Shown piece by piece: positions 1 to 9,380 of a stretch of DNA of 64,000 nt. The first letter of the stretch is position 1; each line of letters begins with the position of its first letter. The DNA comes from Xylanibacter ruminicola (GTDB lineage Bacteria; Bacteroidota; Bacteroidia; Bacteroidales; Bacteroidaceae), in assembly GCA_015060625.1 (NCBI GenBank), contig SUYC01000017.1, positions 1 to 64,000 of the forward strand, given 5' to 3'. The position numbers and the translations under genes were made by a program. Below the pieces are notes generated by a model. That model saw nothing but the letters and a program-made list of their open reading frames with translations. It ran no database searches and had not been told where the DNA came from.

Positions 1-9
1 TGGCAAAAT

Positions 10-34
10 CCTGAGCAACTTTTTGTTGCTCAGG
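10..34. terminator. Perfect 10-bp hairpin, possible terminator of an upstream gene
   Basis: CCTGAGCAAC (10-19) pairs with GTTGCTCAGG (25-34) around a five-T loop. No T-run follows on the plus strand. It may end a gene lying before the window, but that gene is not visible. Confidence 0.45.
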
Positions 35-62
35 AACTTATAAATAAAGTTAAATCAAAGTG

Positions 63-93
63 TTGCGGAATTAAGGAAAAAGTTGTACCTTTG
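63..93 (+). promoter_or_regulatory. Bacteroidetes-type promoter
   Basis: TTG at 63-65 and TACCTTTG at 86-93 match the Bacteroidetes -33 and -7 consensus (TTG, TAnnTTTG) at the usual spacing of about 23 bp. The first coding region starts at 112, leaving a leader of roughly 10 nt. Confidence 0.7.
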
Positions 94-111
94 CATCCGA
101 AATTAAGATAA

Positions 112-522
112 ATGGCACGCAAGCAGCAACATAGCAACAAGAGCAAGGGTAGGAAGACCGCTAAGGCCGTCGTCCAGACCTCGCGTCCCCAGGCATCTGC
201 CAGCAGTCACAAGCACGACTTCTGGACGGCTGCCCTCACGGTGCTGAGCCTTGTTATCGTCCAAGTTACGCTCGTCCTGCATGCCGACAATGCCGACCCC
301 GTAAACGCCTACCTCTCGTCGCAGGCCAGTGCGGGCAGTTTCTACATCAACACGCTCGCCGTTCTCTCCACCGCTTACGGCAAGGCCACGGCCAATTTCC
401 ACGTCAACGGCCACACCTATCTGCTCAGTATGCTGGGCTACGTCCTCGTGGCTCACATCTTTGCCATCGCCTGCACCAAGGGCGTACCCGATTTCACCAA
501 AGAAACCATCAAACGACAATAA
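112..522 (+). CDS. Small two-helix membrane protein, function unknown
   Basis: 136 aa. The N-terminus is strongly basic (Lys/Arg/Gln-rich, about 35 residues). Two hydrophobic segments follow, near residues 40-60 (LTVLSLVIVQVTLVL) and 105-125 (LLSMLGYVLVAHIFAIA), consistent with a small inner-membrane protein. I do not recognise a named family. It directly follows a good promoter and sits 4 nt ahead of the next gene, so the two are probably co-transcribed and may work together. Codon use is rich in C-ending codons, like the rest of the 0-9.9 kb block. Confidence 0.65.
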   Translation: MARKQQHSNKSKGRKTAKAVVQTSRPQASASSHKHDFWTAALTVLSLVIVQVTLVLHADNADPVNAYLSSQASAGSFYINTLAVLSTAYGKATANFHVNGHTYLLSMLGYVLVAHIFAIACTKGVPDFTKETIKRQ

Positions 523-526
523 CAAT

Positions 527-1027
527 ATGGCAACACTGATTTCCGTACTGCTCGCCACCCTGATATTCGGCGGGCGCATACTATACCTCTACCTGCGCCG
601 CAGAAGGACGGTGGAACTGATGCCTGTAGAGGCTGGTCCCACTGCCGATGCCGACGAAGACTTCACGACACCCGTTCCCGTCCGCGTGGGTGACATGCAG
701 ATGGACGCATCGCTCCAGTACTTCATTGTGCGCAACGAGTGCATGAAGCCGCTCCACATCAGTTCCGGCGACATCATTGGCGTGCAGCTCTTCGACGGCG
801 ACTTCACCATTGCTGACGTCAAGCAAGGCGACATCCTCCTGATTCACCTCGACGACGACAAGTTCCACGGCCACAAGATTCGTGTCATGGATCATGCGCA
901 GGGCGATTCCTTCCACACCTACTATTTCGTAGGCCGTCAGCCACAGGACTCTTTCGAGCCTCATGCCTTCAGCACCATCCGTGGCGTGGTCAGGGAAATC
1001 AACCATCCTTATCATTCAGCGGCTTAA
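527..1027 (+). CDS. Membrane-anchored protein with an S24/S26 peptidase-like domain
   Basis: 166 aa from the ATG at 527. An earlier in-frame start would overlap the previous gene. One N-terminal membrane segment (residues 3-23) is followed by a basic stop (RRRR). The soluble part carries NECMKP, then SSGDIIGV and QGDILLIHL, and later HKIRV. This order resembles the LexA/signal-peptidase (S24/S26) fold: SMxP, GDxxxV, GDxVxV, then KR. The expected catalytic Ser is replaced by Cys72, and Lys117 lies where the catalytic Lys would be. The fold match is my inference from motif spacing. It could be an inactive relative, a Cys variant or an unrelated small beta protein. Its partner is probably the membrane protein just upstream. 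Confidence 0.55.
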   Translation: MATLISVLLATLIFGGRILYLYLRRRRTVELMPVEAGPTADADEDFTTPVPVRVGDMQMDASLQYFIVRNECMKPLHISSGDIIGVQLFDGDFTIADVKQGDILLIHLDDDKFHGHKIRVMDHAQGDSFHTYYFVGRQPQDSFEPHAFSTIRGVVREINHPYHSAA

Positions 1028-1041
1028 ATTCCCCTTCCCCC

Positions 1042-2745
1042 ATGCAGATAAGAAGAATCACATACTTTGTTTCCCTGATTTTATTCACCGTGCTGGCCTT
1101 TGCGGCCTGCACGAAGCCTGACCGCAGTGAGGAGGCGAAGAAGCTGAAACTGGAGTTGCAGGAAATGTTGTACAAGAACCCCGAACAGGCTTTGGCGCGG
1201 GTGGATAGTGCTGAACATGCAGGATTGTTCTCGGCAGCAACGGCCAACCTCATCAGGGTCAATCTGTACGGAAGTATGGGACAGATGCGATTGGCTTTAT
1301 TCTACGGCGAGCAGATATTGAACGTTCCCGAACTGAAGCGCGAGGGCGATACCTACTATTCGGCTCTTCTTTTATTGAACGGATTGCTACAGAGAAATGG
1401 AGAATACGGAAGGGTTATCCGTCTGAGTGACGAGATTATTGCCGACGTGGACAATGAGAGGAAACTTGGAGGCATCAGCGAGCAGGTGGCATTGCGGGTG
1501 AAGAGTCGTGCGCTGACCTCTAAGGGCGATTGCGAGAAGAATTTAGGGCATCCCGACGAGGCCGAGCGTTATTATCTTGAGGCCATCGACCTGATGATGG
1601 ACGGCGTGAAGCATTCCGACGATTACTGGGTGATAGATGCCCTGTTCATGGCCGTTTTAGAGGCAACGGAATTCTACCTGGAGGTTGACAGACCGGAGAA
1701 GACCCTGGTTCTTGTAGCGAAAGGCGACACTGCTCTGGCCCGTCTGGACCGATGCCACGACGTGCCCGACCAAGTTCACCATTTACGCCATAACAACACC
1801 ACCATCAGTCAGGCCATGATTTATGCCGTAAACGGCCAGCGCGACAAGGCCGAGATACTCTACCTGCAGCATCGGCAGGCGGGCAATCTTTCTGTATACG
1901 ACCTCGTCGCCGAAGCCCGCTATATGGCTATGACAGGGCGCTACGACGAAGCCATTCGTTTGTTCCATCAGTCCGACTCTCTCCATATTGCCAGGGGAGG
2001 TGCCATCACCACCTCTTACGTCAATCACTACTTGATGGCCCAGTATAAGGCTTTGCAGGAGGCAGGGCGAAAGGACGAACTCCTGGCGCTGGCCGACCGT
2101 ATGCGCCAGCTGACCGACTCCATCCACTTGCAGGAACGGAAAATTGACGTGGAGCAGCAAGAGGAAATCCGCCAGAAGGAACAGGAAATCGTCAGTCGTC
2201 GCCAGTCGCTCGTCATCCATCGCATCATCCTCGTGGCCGCTGTCCTCATCTGCTTACTTATCGCCTATTTCTTGTGGCGCTCCCATAAATATAATAAGAT
2301 GCTGCTTGAGAAGAACCGCCGACTCTTGGCTGAGATAGAACAGCGCGAGCGCGAAGAGCAGCATGTCATCGAGCAGTTGAAGGCCGAGCCGGAAGAATCT
2401 CTCACCGCCGACCAGCAACTCTTCCGCCGCATCTGCGACCTCATGGACTCGCCTGACCACATCTACACCGATGCCGACCTTGACCGCAACCGCTTGGCGC
2501 AGTTCCTCGGCACCAACGAGCACTACGTCACCGATGCCATCAGTGCCTGTACCGACGGCAAGAGCGTAAACAGCTTCCTCAATGAGTATCGTCTGCGCTA
2601 TGCCGCCCACCTGTTGGCCACCACGAAAGACTCCGTAGCACTCATTGCCGAACTCTCCGGCTTCTCGCGCAGTTCCTTCTTCCGCATCTTCAGTGATGCC
2701 TACGGCATGTCGCCCTCAGATTACCGCAAGGTGGCGCGGAAATAG
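1042..2745 (+). CDS. Membrane-anchored TPR and AraC-type transcriptional regulator
   Basis: 567 aa. The N-terminus is a lipoprotein-like signal (LAFAACTKPD) and is followed by about 330 residues of TPR-like helical repeats. A coiled, charged stretch (RKIDVEQQEE) then leads into a single transmembrane helix near residues 393-413 (IILVAAVLICLLIAYFLW). The C-terminal ~110 residues form an AraC/XylS double helix-turn-helix (FLGTNEHYVTDAIS; LSGFSRSSFFRIFSDAYGMSPSDYR). This architecture is common in Bacteroidales: an envelope sensor holding a DNA-binding domain in the cytoplasm. It reads in the same direction as the surface proteins downstream, so it may control them, but that is inference. Confidence 0.85.
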   Translation: MQIRRITYFVSLILFTVLAFAACTKPDRSEEAKKLKLELQEMLYKNPEQALARVDSAEHAGLFSAATANLIRVNLYGSMGQMRLALFYGEQILNVPELKREGDTYYSALLLLNGLLQRNGEYGRVIRLSDEIIADVDNERKLGGISEQVALRVKSRALTSKGDCEKNLGHPDEAERYYLEAIDLMMDGVKHSDDYWVIDALFMAVLEATEFYLEVDRPEKTLVLVAKGDTALARLDRCHDVPDQVHHLRHNNTTISQAMIYAVNGQRDKAEILYLQHRQAGNLSVYDLVAEARYMAMTGRYDEAIRLFHQSDSLHIARGGAITTSYVNHYLMAQYKALQEAGRKDELLALADRMRQLTDSIHLQERKIDVEQQEEIRQKEQEIVSRRQSLVIHRIILVAAVLICLLIAYFLWRSHKYNKMLLEKNRRLLAEIEQREREEQHVIEQLKAEPEESLTADQQLFRRICDLMDSPDHIYTDADLDRNRLAQFLGTNEHYVTDAISACTDGKSVNSFLNEYRLRYAAHLLATTKDSVALIAELSGFSRSSFFRIFSDAYGMSPSDYRKVARK

Positions 2746-2774
2746 CAGAAATCGCCCATTTCATCGACACATCA

Positions 2775-2809
2775 TAGCCTGGCAGTCTCATGTCAGGCTT
2801 CTTTTTTTC
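2775..2809 (+). terminator. Rho-independent terminator after the AraC-type regulator
   Basis: AGCCTG (2776-2781) pairs with CAGGCT (2794-2799) and is followed by TTCTTTTTTTCT. Confidence 0.65.
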
Positions 2810-2876
2810 TCGTTTTGAGACGGCAGGAAATGCAAGTTTTCTCGAAATGAGACTATTTTTTCCTACCGTGGGACTA

Positions 2877-2903
2877 TTGTTTTGTGAAGTCGCCGTAATT
2901 TTG
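2877..2903 (+). promoter_or_regulatory. Promoter of the surface-protein cluster
   Basis: TTG at 2877-2879 and TAATTTTG at 2896-2903, spaced slightly shorter than usual. Lies just upstream of the small gene at 2936. Confidence 0.5.
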
Positions 2904-2935
2904 CGCCCAGAAATTGCATTCAAACAATAAATCGC

Positions 2936-3118
2936 ATGGATACAACACTCATCATTACCGTTGCTCTGGCTGCCGCCATCGTTGTGGTGCTCTTGGTGCT
3001 TATTGGCATCATCATCTACCAGCGGTGGCGCATTGGCGACCAGAACGTCTTCATCGAGCGCTTCATCCACCAGAACGAGGAGCAGCGCCAGAAGATGCGG
3101 AAAGCTGGAATCCTATAA
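2936..3118 (+). CDS. Small single-pass membrane protein
   Basis: 60 aa. Residues 4-28 are a continuous hydrophobic helix (IITVALAAAIVVVLLVLIG), followed by a charged, probably helical tail (RFIHQNEEQRQKMRK). No family recognised. It follows a promoter and lies 34 nt before a lipoprotein gene. The N-out, charged-tail layout would suit a small adaptor or stabilising subunit, but this is speculative. Confidence 0.55.
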   Translation: MDTTLIITVALAAAIVVVLLVLIGIIIYQRWRIGDQNVFIERFIHQNEEQRQKMRKAGIL

Positions 3119-3152
3119 TGTATAATAATGTATTACTATAAATTCAACAACA

Positions 3153-4523
3153 ATGAAAAATCTTTTCATGGCGACAGCGGCCATAACGCTGATGATGACA
3201 ACGACGGTGCTGACATCATGCACCAGTGACAACGAAGACAACCCAAGCACTTCCAATCAGGAAGCCATTATGGTGAACACCGCCGCCCTCTACGACGAGC
3301 TTGGCATCCGCAGCGAGATGGCGCAGGTCCTCGCCAGTGGCGACTACGTTCTCACCGACACGCTACTTGTTTACGATGCTTCGGGCACTCTGGTGACGAA
3401 ACTTGGCACAGAAAGCAGCAATCTGGAACCGCTGGCCTTCAACGTCGAAGGGCTTACCGATGGCAGCTACACCCTCGTTCTGTGGCAAAGCGCCCGCACA
3501 GCTTCGGGCGACAAGGCATGGCAGCTCATCGGTGAGGAGCAGCTCTCCACCGCCATCTTGGGCGAGACACGCGCCCCGATAGGCTATGCATTCTCCGCTG
3601 GCTACGCCTCGACTACCGTCAACGCTGCTACTACCAGGGCCGCCAGTCTGGTGCCCACCCTCACGCCCATGGCCATCGGCGGCATCGTCGATATGCGGGT
3701 GGATAACCTCGACGCGATGGCCGACGCCACGGCGCTCTCGCTGTGGGGTACCAACGTCGGCTACTGTACGGGCATCCGTCTCGCCCCCGCCATGGACGAA
3801 GAAGGGCGCTGGTACACAGACCCTGACGCGAAACTCCCGGGGCGCGTGGCACAACTGCCCGTGGGACAGACCAGCGGCAAGTTCTTCACCCTCTACCACG
3901 GGCCGAGCAACGCCTTCCAGCTGTGGGCCGACAAGGGCGACGACGAGGCGTATGTCACCCACCTCGGCTATGTGCCGCTGCCTGTCGGCCAGCAGTCCGT
4001 CTGCTACTTCGACATGGGTCGCCAGAGCTGGCAACCGCCCTTCTTCGGCTGCCCCGACGACTTCGCCACGTGGAAAGCTGACCGCGACGCCAACATCCCC
4101 GTCACCGACCCGCTGCTCCGCTGGGGCTGCAGCATCGATGACATTTATGACCATGTATTCAGCAAGACGTGGTACCAGTCAGGCAACTACGACCTCGAAT
4201 ACTGGGCCGACCCGTTCGAGAGCTGGCATCAGTGGTACTATGTCTCGCCCAGCGCCCTCACCGAGCAATACCTCTTCGAGACCGAGGACGGCCAGAACCT
4301 GCGCTATGTGGTGTGCATCTGCTGGGACAATACTGTACCCGTCGAAGTGTGCTACAACCTGCTTGCACGTCAGGGCTTCCACGCCACCGGCAATACCATC
4401 CTGTTCGACGGTGCAAACAACTACAATCAGTACCTCTCCGCCGACGGACAGACTGAGGCTTTAGCACTTGCTGACAGCAACGGCTGGTACATCACATATC
4501 GCCCCTTTAACAATCAGCAATAA
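3153..4523 (+). CDS. Surface lipoprotein, possibly Mfa2/FimB-like
   Basis: 456 aa with a clear lipoprotein signal: MKNLF, a hydrophobic stretch, then lipobox VLTSC with Cys near residue 23 and an acidic, Ser/Asn-rich linker behind it, as in exported Bacteroidales lipoproteins. The body is beta-rich (alternating Tyr, Leu, Val, Thr). Domain identity is unclear. The length and layout (lipidated N-terminus, two beta domains) recall minor fimbrial anchors such as Mfa2/FimB, but I see no decisive motif. Its stop codon overlaps the start of the BspA-like gene (TAATG), so the two are translationally coupled. Confidence 0.6.
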   Translation: MKNLFMATAAITLMMTTTVLTSCTSDNEDNPSTSNQEAIMVNTAALYDELGIRSEMAQVLASGDYVLTDTLLVYDASGTLVTKLGTESSNLEPLAFNVEGLTDGSYTLVLWQSARTASGDKAWQLIGEEQLSTAILGETRAPIGYAFSAGYASTTVNAATTRAASLVPTLTPMAIGGIVDMRVDNLDAMADATALSLWGTNVGYCTGIRLAPAMDEEGRWYTDPDAKLPGRVAQLPVGQTSGKFFTLYHGPSNAFQLWADKGDDEAYVTHLGYVPLPVGQQSVCYFDMGRQSWQPPFFGCPDDFATWKADRDANIPVTDPLLRWGCSIDDIYDHVFSKTWYQSGNYDLEYWADPFESWHQWYYVSPSALTEQYLFETEDGQNLRYVVCICWDNTVPVEVCYNLLARQGFHATGNTILFDGANNYNQYLSADGQTEALALADSNGWYITYRPFNNQQ

Positions 4524-6898
4524 TGAAAAGAATTTTATTACTTATTGCCATTCTTGCGATGGCAACAATGGGCACACAGGCGCAAGATACCGTTTTCAGC
4601 TACACCCACCAAGGCTCTACATTATATTATATCATCGGCTCGACGGGCGATGCCATGCTGGTGGCCCCGATGTGGCCGGAGTATGACGAGGAGAATGACG
4701 AGTCGTGGCTCGGCTACACCAAACCGACGGGCGACGTGGTGGTGCCCGACTCGGTGCCCTTCGGCGGCACGATGCATGCCGTTACCCAGGTGGGCCACGA
4801 CGCATTCTACAAATGCACCGAGGTCACCTCCGTTGCGCTGCCCAACGCCGTCACCGAGCTGGGCTACTACGCCTTCGGCAAGTGTGCCAGCCTGACATCG
4901 TTCAACATTCCCGAGGGCGTTACCGACATTCCTTTAGGTTGTTTCTACATTGACACGTTGCTTACCTCAGTCACCATCCCCGAGGGCGTGGGTAGCATTG
5001 GCTACAGAGCGTTCTATAAGTGCTACAACCTCCACAGCGTGTACATCCCCGGCAGCGTGAGCACCGTGGGCGACCGGGCCTTCGACCAGTGCCGCAACCT
5101 CGAATTTGCGTTCCTCGACGAAGGCGTTGACACCATTGGCTCATGCGCTTTCCGCGAATGTGCCAGCCTTCGCTACATCGAGATTCCTTCCACGCTGAAG
5201 GTGATAGGCGACTTCGCTTTCCAGTACGATAGTGCGCTGGCCCGGAACCTCGTCCTGCCCGAGGGCCTCACCTCTTTGGGAGTGGTGGCCTTCGGCGACT
5301 GCGCCAGCCTGACCGGCATCAGTCTGCCGGGAACGATGAAGGAGATTCCTGCCCAGGTGTTCTGGGGATGCTCGTCGCTTGCCGACGTCAACATTGGCGA
5401 GGGTGTCAAATCCATAGGTGAGTCGGCCTTTGTCTATTGCCCAGAGCTGCATAAGGTGGTGATTCCCTCCACTCTGGACAGCATCGGTGACTACGCTTTC
5501 TATGGCGGCGTGCCCGATACGCTGGTGTTGCGCTGCACCGTGCCGCCAGCCCTCGGCGACAGCGTCTTCACAGACTACCACTCGGTGCTCCTCGCTCCCA
5601 ACGGTGCCGCCAGCGCATACCGTCAGCATCCCGTCTGGAGCCTCTTCCAGAACATCATCGAGGTATTCCCCTACACCAATGAGGGTACGACGCTCTACTA
5701 TGTCCTCGACACGACGGGCAACGCCGCTGTGGTGCCGCCGATGTACCCCGTCAGCGACAGCAACACCAACGCCTGGGCCGACTTCGACAAACCTACAGGC
5801 GAGGTAGTGGTGCCCGAGTCGGTAGGCTACCAGGGCGCGATACACGCTGTCACCGCCGTCGCCGACTATGCTTTCTACGAGTGCAAAGAGATGACCGCAG
5901 TGACACTGCCGGTCTCGGTGGTCAGCATGGGCCGGAATGCCTTTGCCGGATGCCGTGCCATGCAGTCAGTCAACATCCCCGACGGCGTGACCAGTCTCAG
6001 CTACGGCTGCTTCCAGGTTTGCCGTGCTTTGCAGACCATAGACATTCCCGCCAGCGTGAGCCACATAGACATGGGAGCCTTCTACAACTGTCGCGGGCTG
6101 CAGTCGGTGACCTTCCACGAAGGGCTCGACAGCATCGGACGCTTGGCTTTCTGCTGGTGTACCTCGCTCGAAAACCTCACGCTGCCCGAAGGCTTGCGCT
6201 ACATCGACTACGAAGCCTTCATGCGCAACTACAGCCTGCGCCATGTCGATTTGCCATCGACGCTTGAGGTGCTCTCCGACAACGTCTTCCGCGAAGACAC
6301 GCTGCTCGAGAGCATCTCCATCCCCGACAACCTAAGTTATCTCGGTGGCGGCATCGTGATGGAATGTCCCAACCTCACCTACGTGCATCTGCCCGAGAAT
6401 CTGGAGGTGATGTATCCGTTCCTCCTCTACGGCACTGGCATCGAAACCTTTGTCGTTCCGTCGAATGTGAAGACCATCCATTATCAGGTCTTTGCTGAAT
6501 GTCCGCACCTGCACAAAGTCACCCTCCCTGCCAGCGTCACCGACCTCTACTGGGGCATGTTTGACAACACTCCGCTCGACACTTTGGTGCTGGAATGTAC
6601 CACTCCCCCCACGCTGCACGACCTGCATAACAGCGCTGTCGATGCCGACGTATTCCAGGAGTACACAGCCACCCTCATCGTTCCCGCCGGTACCGCTGAG
6701 GCCTATCGCCAGCATCCCGTCTGGGGACTCTTCCAGAACATCGTAGAAGAGGAAACGACCGCCATCAAGACCATGCAGCACGACTCGCCAGCCGCAGTCT
6801 ACTACGACTTGCAGGGCCGTCGCCTCGTCAGCCGTCCGCAAGGCAAGGGCATCTACATCAGGAATGGGAAGAAAACGCTGGTTAATGGCAGCAGATAG
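4523..6898 (+). CDS. BspA-like leucine-rich repeat surface protein
   Basis: 791 aa with a signal peptide (LLLIAILAMATMGTQAQ). It is built of LRR_5/BspA-type repeats of about 23 residues (for example LTSVTIPEGVGSIGYRAFYK). The protein is two homologous halves: residues ~26-380 and ~385-750 each open with a TLYY...PTGxVVVP module and each close with a YRQHPVW...LFQNI signature. The C-terminus (YYDLQGRRL...GKGIYIRNGKK) is the short tail common on secreted Prevotella proteins. Proteins of this family bind host matrix or other bacteria; the ligand here is unknown. It overlaps the preceding lipoprotein gene by 1 nt and lies 22 nt before the next gene. Confidence 0.88.
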   Translation: MKRILLLIAILAMATMGTQAQDTVFSYTHQGSTLYYIIGSTGDAMLVAPMWPEYDEENDESWLGYTKPTGDVVVPDSVPFGGTMHAVTQVGHDAFYKCTEVTSVALPNAVTELGYYAFGKCASLTSFNIPEGVTDIPLGCFYIDTLLTSVTIPEGVGSIGYRAFYKCYNLHSVYIPGSVSTVGDRAFDQCRNLEFAFLDEGVDTIGSCAFRECASLRYIEIPSTLKVIGDFAFQYDSALARNLVLPEGLTSLGVVAFGDCASLTGISLPGTMKEIPAQVFWGCSSLADVNIGEGVKSIGESAFVYCPELHKVVIPSTLDSIGDYAFYGGVPDTLVLRCTVPPALGDSVFTDYHSVLLAPNGAASAYRQHPVWSLFQNIIEVFPYTNEGTTLYYVLDTTGNAAVVPPMYPVSDSNTNAWADFDKPTGEVVVPESVGYQGAIHAVTAVADYAFYECKEMTAVTLPVSVVSMGRNAFAGCRAMQSVNIPDGVTSLSYGCFQVCRALQTIDIPASVSHIDMGAFYNCRGLQSVTFHEGLDSIGRLAFCWCTSLENLTLPEGLRYIDYEAFMRNYSLRHVDLPSTLEVLSDNVFREDTLLESISIPDNLSYLGGGIVMECPNLTYVHLPENLEVMYPFLLYGTGIETFVVPSNVKTIHYQVFAECPHLHKVTLPASVTDLYWGMFDNTPLDTLVLECTTPPTLHDLHNSAVDADVFQEYTATLIVPAGTAEAYRQHPVWGLFQNIVEEETTAIKTMQHDSPAAVYYDLQGRRLVSRPQGKGIYIRNGKKTLVNGSR

Positions 6899-6920
6899 AA
6901 ATCGATAAAAGGAAACGACA

Positions 6921-9362
6921 ATGAGACGAATACTATTCTTTATAGTCCTCCTGCTGACGGCAGCGACTGGCGCAAGGGCCGAGAGCGTGACGTTCTACCC
7001 TGCTGAGGTTTATGAGTTTTATCCGCTGAACACAACGTTTACTACGGAGAAACAAGGTGTCTGGCTGACGAGCCAGTTAGGTCAGTGGCATGGTAGTGAG
7101 GAGCCCTGTTTTTATCTTAATTTAATAACCAGTGAGACTCGGCTCTTCCCCATGATAGTTGAAGCACCGGAGGGTTACGCATTAACCTCGGTGGTTTTGC
7201 AAACATCTACGGGATTATACGGTACACCAGGAGGCGTTTGGTCGAATTGGCGGGACGAATTGAATAATAATCATGGTGATAACGTCATTCATTCCGGAAC
7301 CACTCCCGGTTCCACTATTACTGTTGCTCTCACAAGAGCTCGAAGTTCTGTAGAGATATACGCCAACTCTTTTATTGAATTAAGCTCGATAACGGTGAAC
7401 TACGCCCCGGCTTATACCATAACCTACGATACAAACGGCGGCATCGACCCGCCTGACAGCCAGTTGAAGCTACCCGATGTCGCGCTGACGCTACGCGGGA
7501 CGGGCAGCTACTTGACCCGCACAGGCTACACCTGCGACGGCTGGGCAACGTCCCCGGACGGTGACAAGGTTTACGACCTCGGCGGCACCTATACGGCCAA
7601 TGCCGACGCCACGCTCTACGCCCACTGGAACATCGTAGACTACAGCATCACCTACCACCTCAATGGTGGCACCTTGGACACGCCCAACCCGACGACGTAC
7701 AACATCGAGAGCGCGGCCATCACGCTGAACAACCCCACTAAGGAGGGCTACGTCTTCGTGGGGTGGACGGGCAGCAACGGCACGACGCCGCAGACCTCGG
7801 TGACCATTCCAACTGGCTCGGCGGACAATAGGTACTACACTGCTAACTGGTGGATGGAAGAGATGGAGTTGGCCAACGCCGCCGACAACAGCAGCGCAAT
7901 CATTACGGCGGAAGCAAGCGGCATGCATAACAACGTCACCCTCACCGATCGTACGCTCTACCGCGACGGTGACTGGAACACGCTCTGCCTGCCCTTCGAC
8001 CTCGCCACCCTCATAGGCACGCCCTTGGAGGGATTCACCGTGAAGACCCTCACATCTTCAGACTTTGACAACGGCACGCTGACGATGAACTTCAGTGACG
8101 ACCTCACCAGCATCGAGGCCGGCGTGCCCTACATCGTGAAAAATACTCCCGTCATTATCAGTTCTACTGCCGACTGGGACACCTTCGCGCAGAACGTCAC
8201 CAACGGCACCGACAGCTATAAAGGCAAGGTTGTGAAGCTCGCCGCCGACATCAGCGTCTCGACGATGGCTGGTGCGGCAGACTATCCCTTCAAAGGCTCT
8301 TTCGACGGTTGCGGCCATACGCTGACCGTGAACCTCACAGCGACGTCTAAAAAATTCTGCGCACCATTCCGCTACCTCGACGGAGCCACTATCGTGAACC
8401 TCATTGTGGCGGGTAACATCAGCACGGGATCGTGTATTTACTGCGGCAGCATAGTCGGCGATGCAAAGGGGGTCTCGACCATCAAGAACTGTCGCTCCTC
8501 AGTTGTCATCAGCAACGGCACCCCCAACAACAACAACCGCAACGGCGGACTTGTGGGCTTTGTGGCTTCGGGCAGCAGAGTCAACATATCGAACTGCCTG
8601 TTCGTTGGAAAGATGCTCACCACCTCCACTGCCAAGGGTTGCGGTGGCATCGTGGGAGCCGGTTACTATAGCCTCACCATCACTAATAGCCTCTATGCCC
8701 CCGCCGCTGCAACGGGCAGCGAGACTTGGGTGAGCAGTGAAAATAGCTCCACCTTCTGCTGCGAAGGCGGCACGGTCAGCAACTGCTACTACACCCAGAC
8801 CCTCGGCACGGCGCAGGGCACCAGCGCCAACGGCATGAGCAACGATCAGCTCCTCGCAGCCCTCGGCAGCGGATGGCAGATAAGCGGTGGCAAAGTCGTC
8901 CCGAAGATGGACGAGAGCGCGGATATTCATAACCCCGTGTTCACCGATGTCCTCGTCAGCACCGTCACCGCCAGCGTCTCAACCGACTATGTGGACTTCA
9001 TCGGTACCTATAGTCCTGAGGTCATCTATGAGAGCGGAGACAAGCATAGCCTCTACCTTGGCAGCGGCAACACCCTCTACTATCCCACACGCGAAGGCTT
9101 CGAGGTGAACTCCTGTCGCGCCTACTTCCAACTGAAGAACGGCCTCACGGCGGGCGAGCCCACCAGCCCGAGCGCCAACTTCCGTGCCTTCGTCCTCAAC
9201 TTCGGCGAGGGTGAAGAGACCGCCATCAGAACGCTCTCCGCCGACTCCAATGACTCAGTGCATGGCACCGGCTGGTACACCACGAGCGGCGTGAAGTTGC
9301 AGGGCAAGCCCACCGCAAAGGGCCTCTACATCGTGAACGGAAAAAAGGTAATCATAAAATAA
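6921..9362 (+). CDS. Secreted protein with two InlB B-repeats
   Basis: 813 aa with signal peptide (FFIVLLLTAATGARA). Residues ~164-237 and ~239-308 are two Listeria-Bacteroides (InlB B, Flg_new) repeats: ITYDTNGG...GYTCDGWAT...ATLYAHW and ITYHLNGG...GYVFVGWTG...YYTANWW. A Gly/Ser/Asn-rich beta-helix-like stretch follows (GLUG-like, near residues 440-620: GGLVGFV, GGIVGAG). The protein ends with a secreted-Prevotella tail (GWYTTSGVKL...GLYIVNGKK) like that of the BspA-like neighbour, which suggests shared export or anchoring. Probably an adhesin. Part of the plus-strand run from 2936. Confidence 0.82.
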   Translation: MRRILFFIVLLLTAATGARAESVTFYPAEVYEFYPLNTTFTTEKQGVWLTSQLGQWHGSEEPCFYLNLITSETRLFPMIVEAPEGYALTSVVLQTSTGLYGTPGGVWSNWRDELNNNHGDNVIHSGTTPGSTITVALTRARSSVEIYANSFIELSSITVNYAPAYTITYDTNGGIDPPDSQLKLPDVALTLRGTGSYLTRTGYTCDGWATSPDGDKVYDLGGTYTANADATLYAHWNIVDYSITYHLNGGTLDTPNPTTYNIESAAITLNNPTKEGYVFVGWTGSNGTTPQTSVTIPTGSADNRYYTANWWMEEMELANAADNSSAIITAEASGMHNNVTLTDRTLYRDGDWNTLCLPFDLATLIGTPLEGFTVKTLTSSDFDNGTLTMNFSDDLTSIEAGVPYIVKNTPVIISSTADWDTFAQNVTNGTDSYKGKVVKLAADISVSTMAGAADYPFKGSFDGCGHTLTVNLTATSKKFCAPFRYLDGATIVNLIVAGNISTGSCIYCGSIVGDAKGVSTIKNCRSSVVISNGTPNNNNRNGGLVGFVASGSRVNISNCLFVGKMLTTSTAKGCGGIVGAGYYSLTITNSLYAPAAATGSETWVSSENSSTFCCEGGTVSNCYYTQTLGTAQGTSANGMSNDQLLAALGSGWQISGGKVVPKMDESADIHNPVFTDVLVSTVTASVSTDYVDFIGTYSPEVIYESGDKHSLYLGSGNTLYYPTREGFEVNSCRAYFQLKNGLTAGEPTSPSANFRAFVLNFGEGEETAIRTLSADSNDSVHGTGWYTTSGVKLQGKPTAKGLYIVNGKKVIIK

Positions 9363-9380
9363 CATAAGGAGGACACAACA

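Noticed and set aside
3363..4464. Long overlapping frames on both strands in the lipoprotein gene at 3153
   Set aside because: GC-rich third positions open extra frames. They lack signal peptides and show Arg/Pro/Ser-rich nonsense composition.
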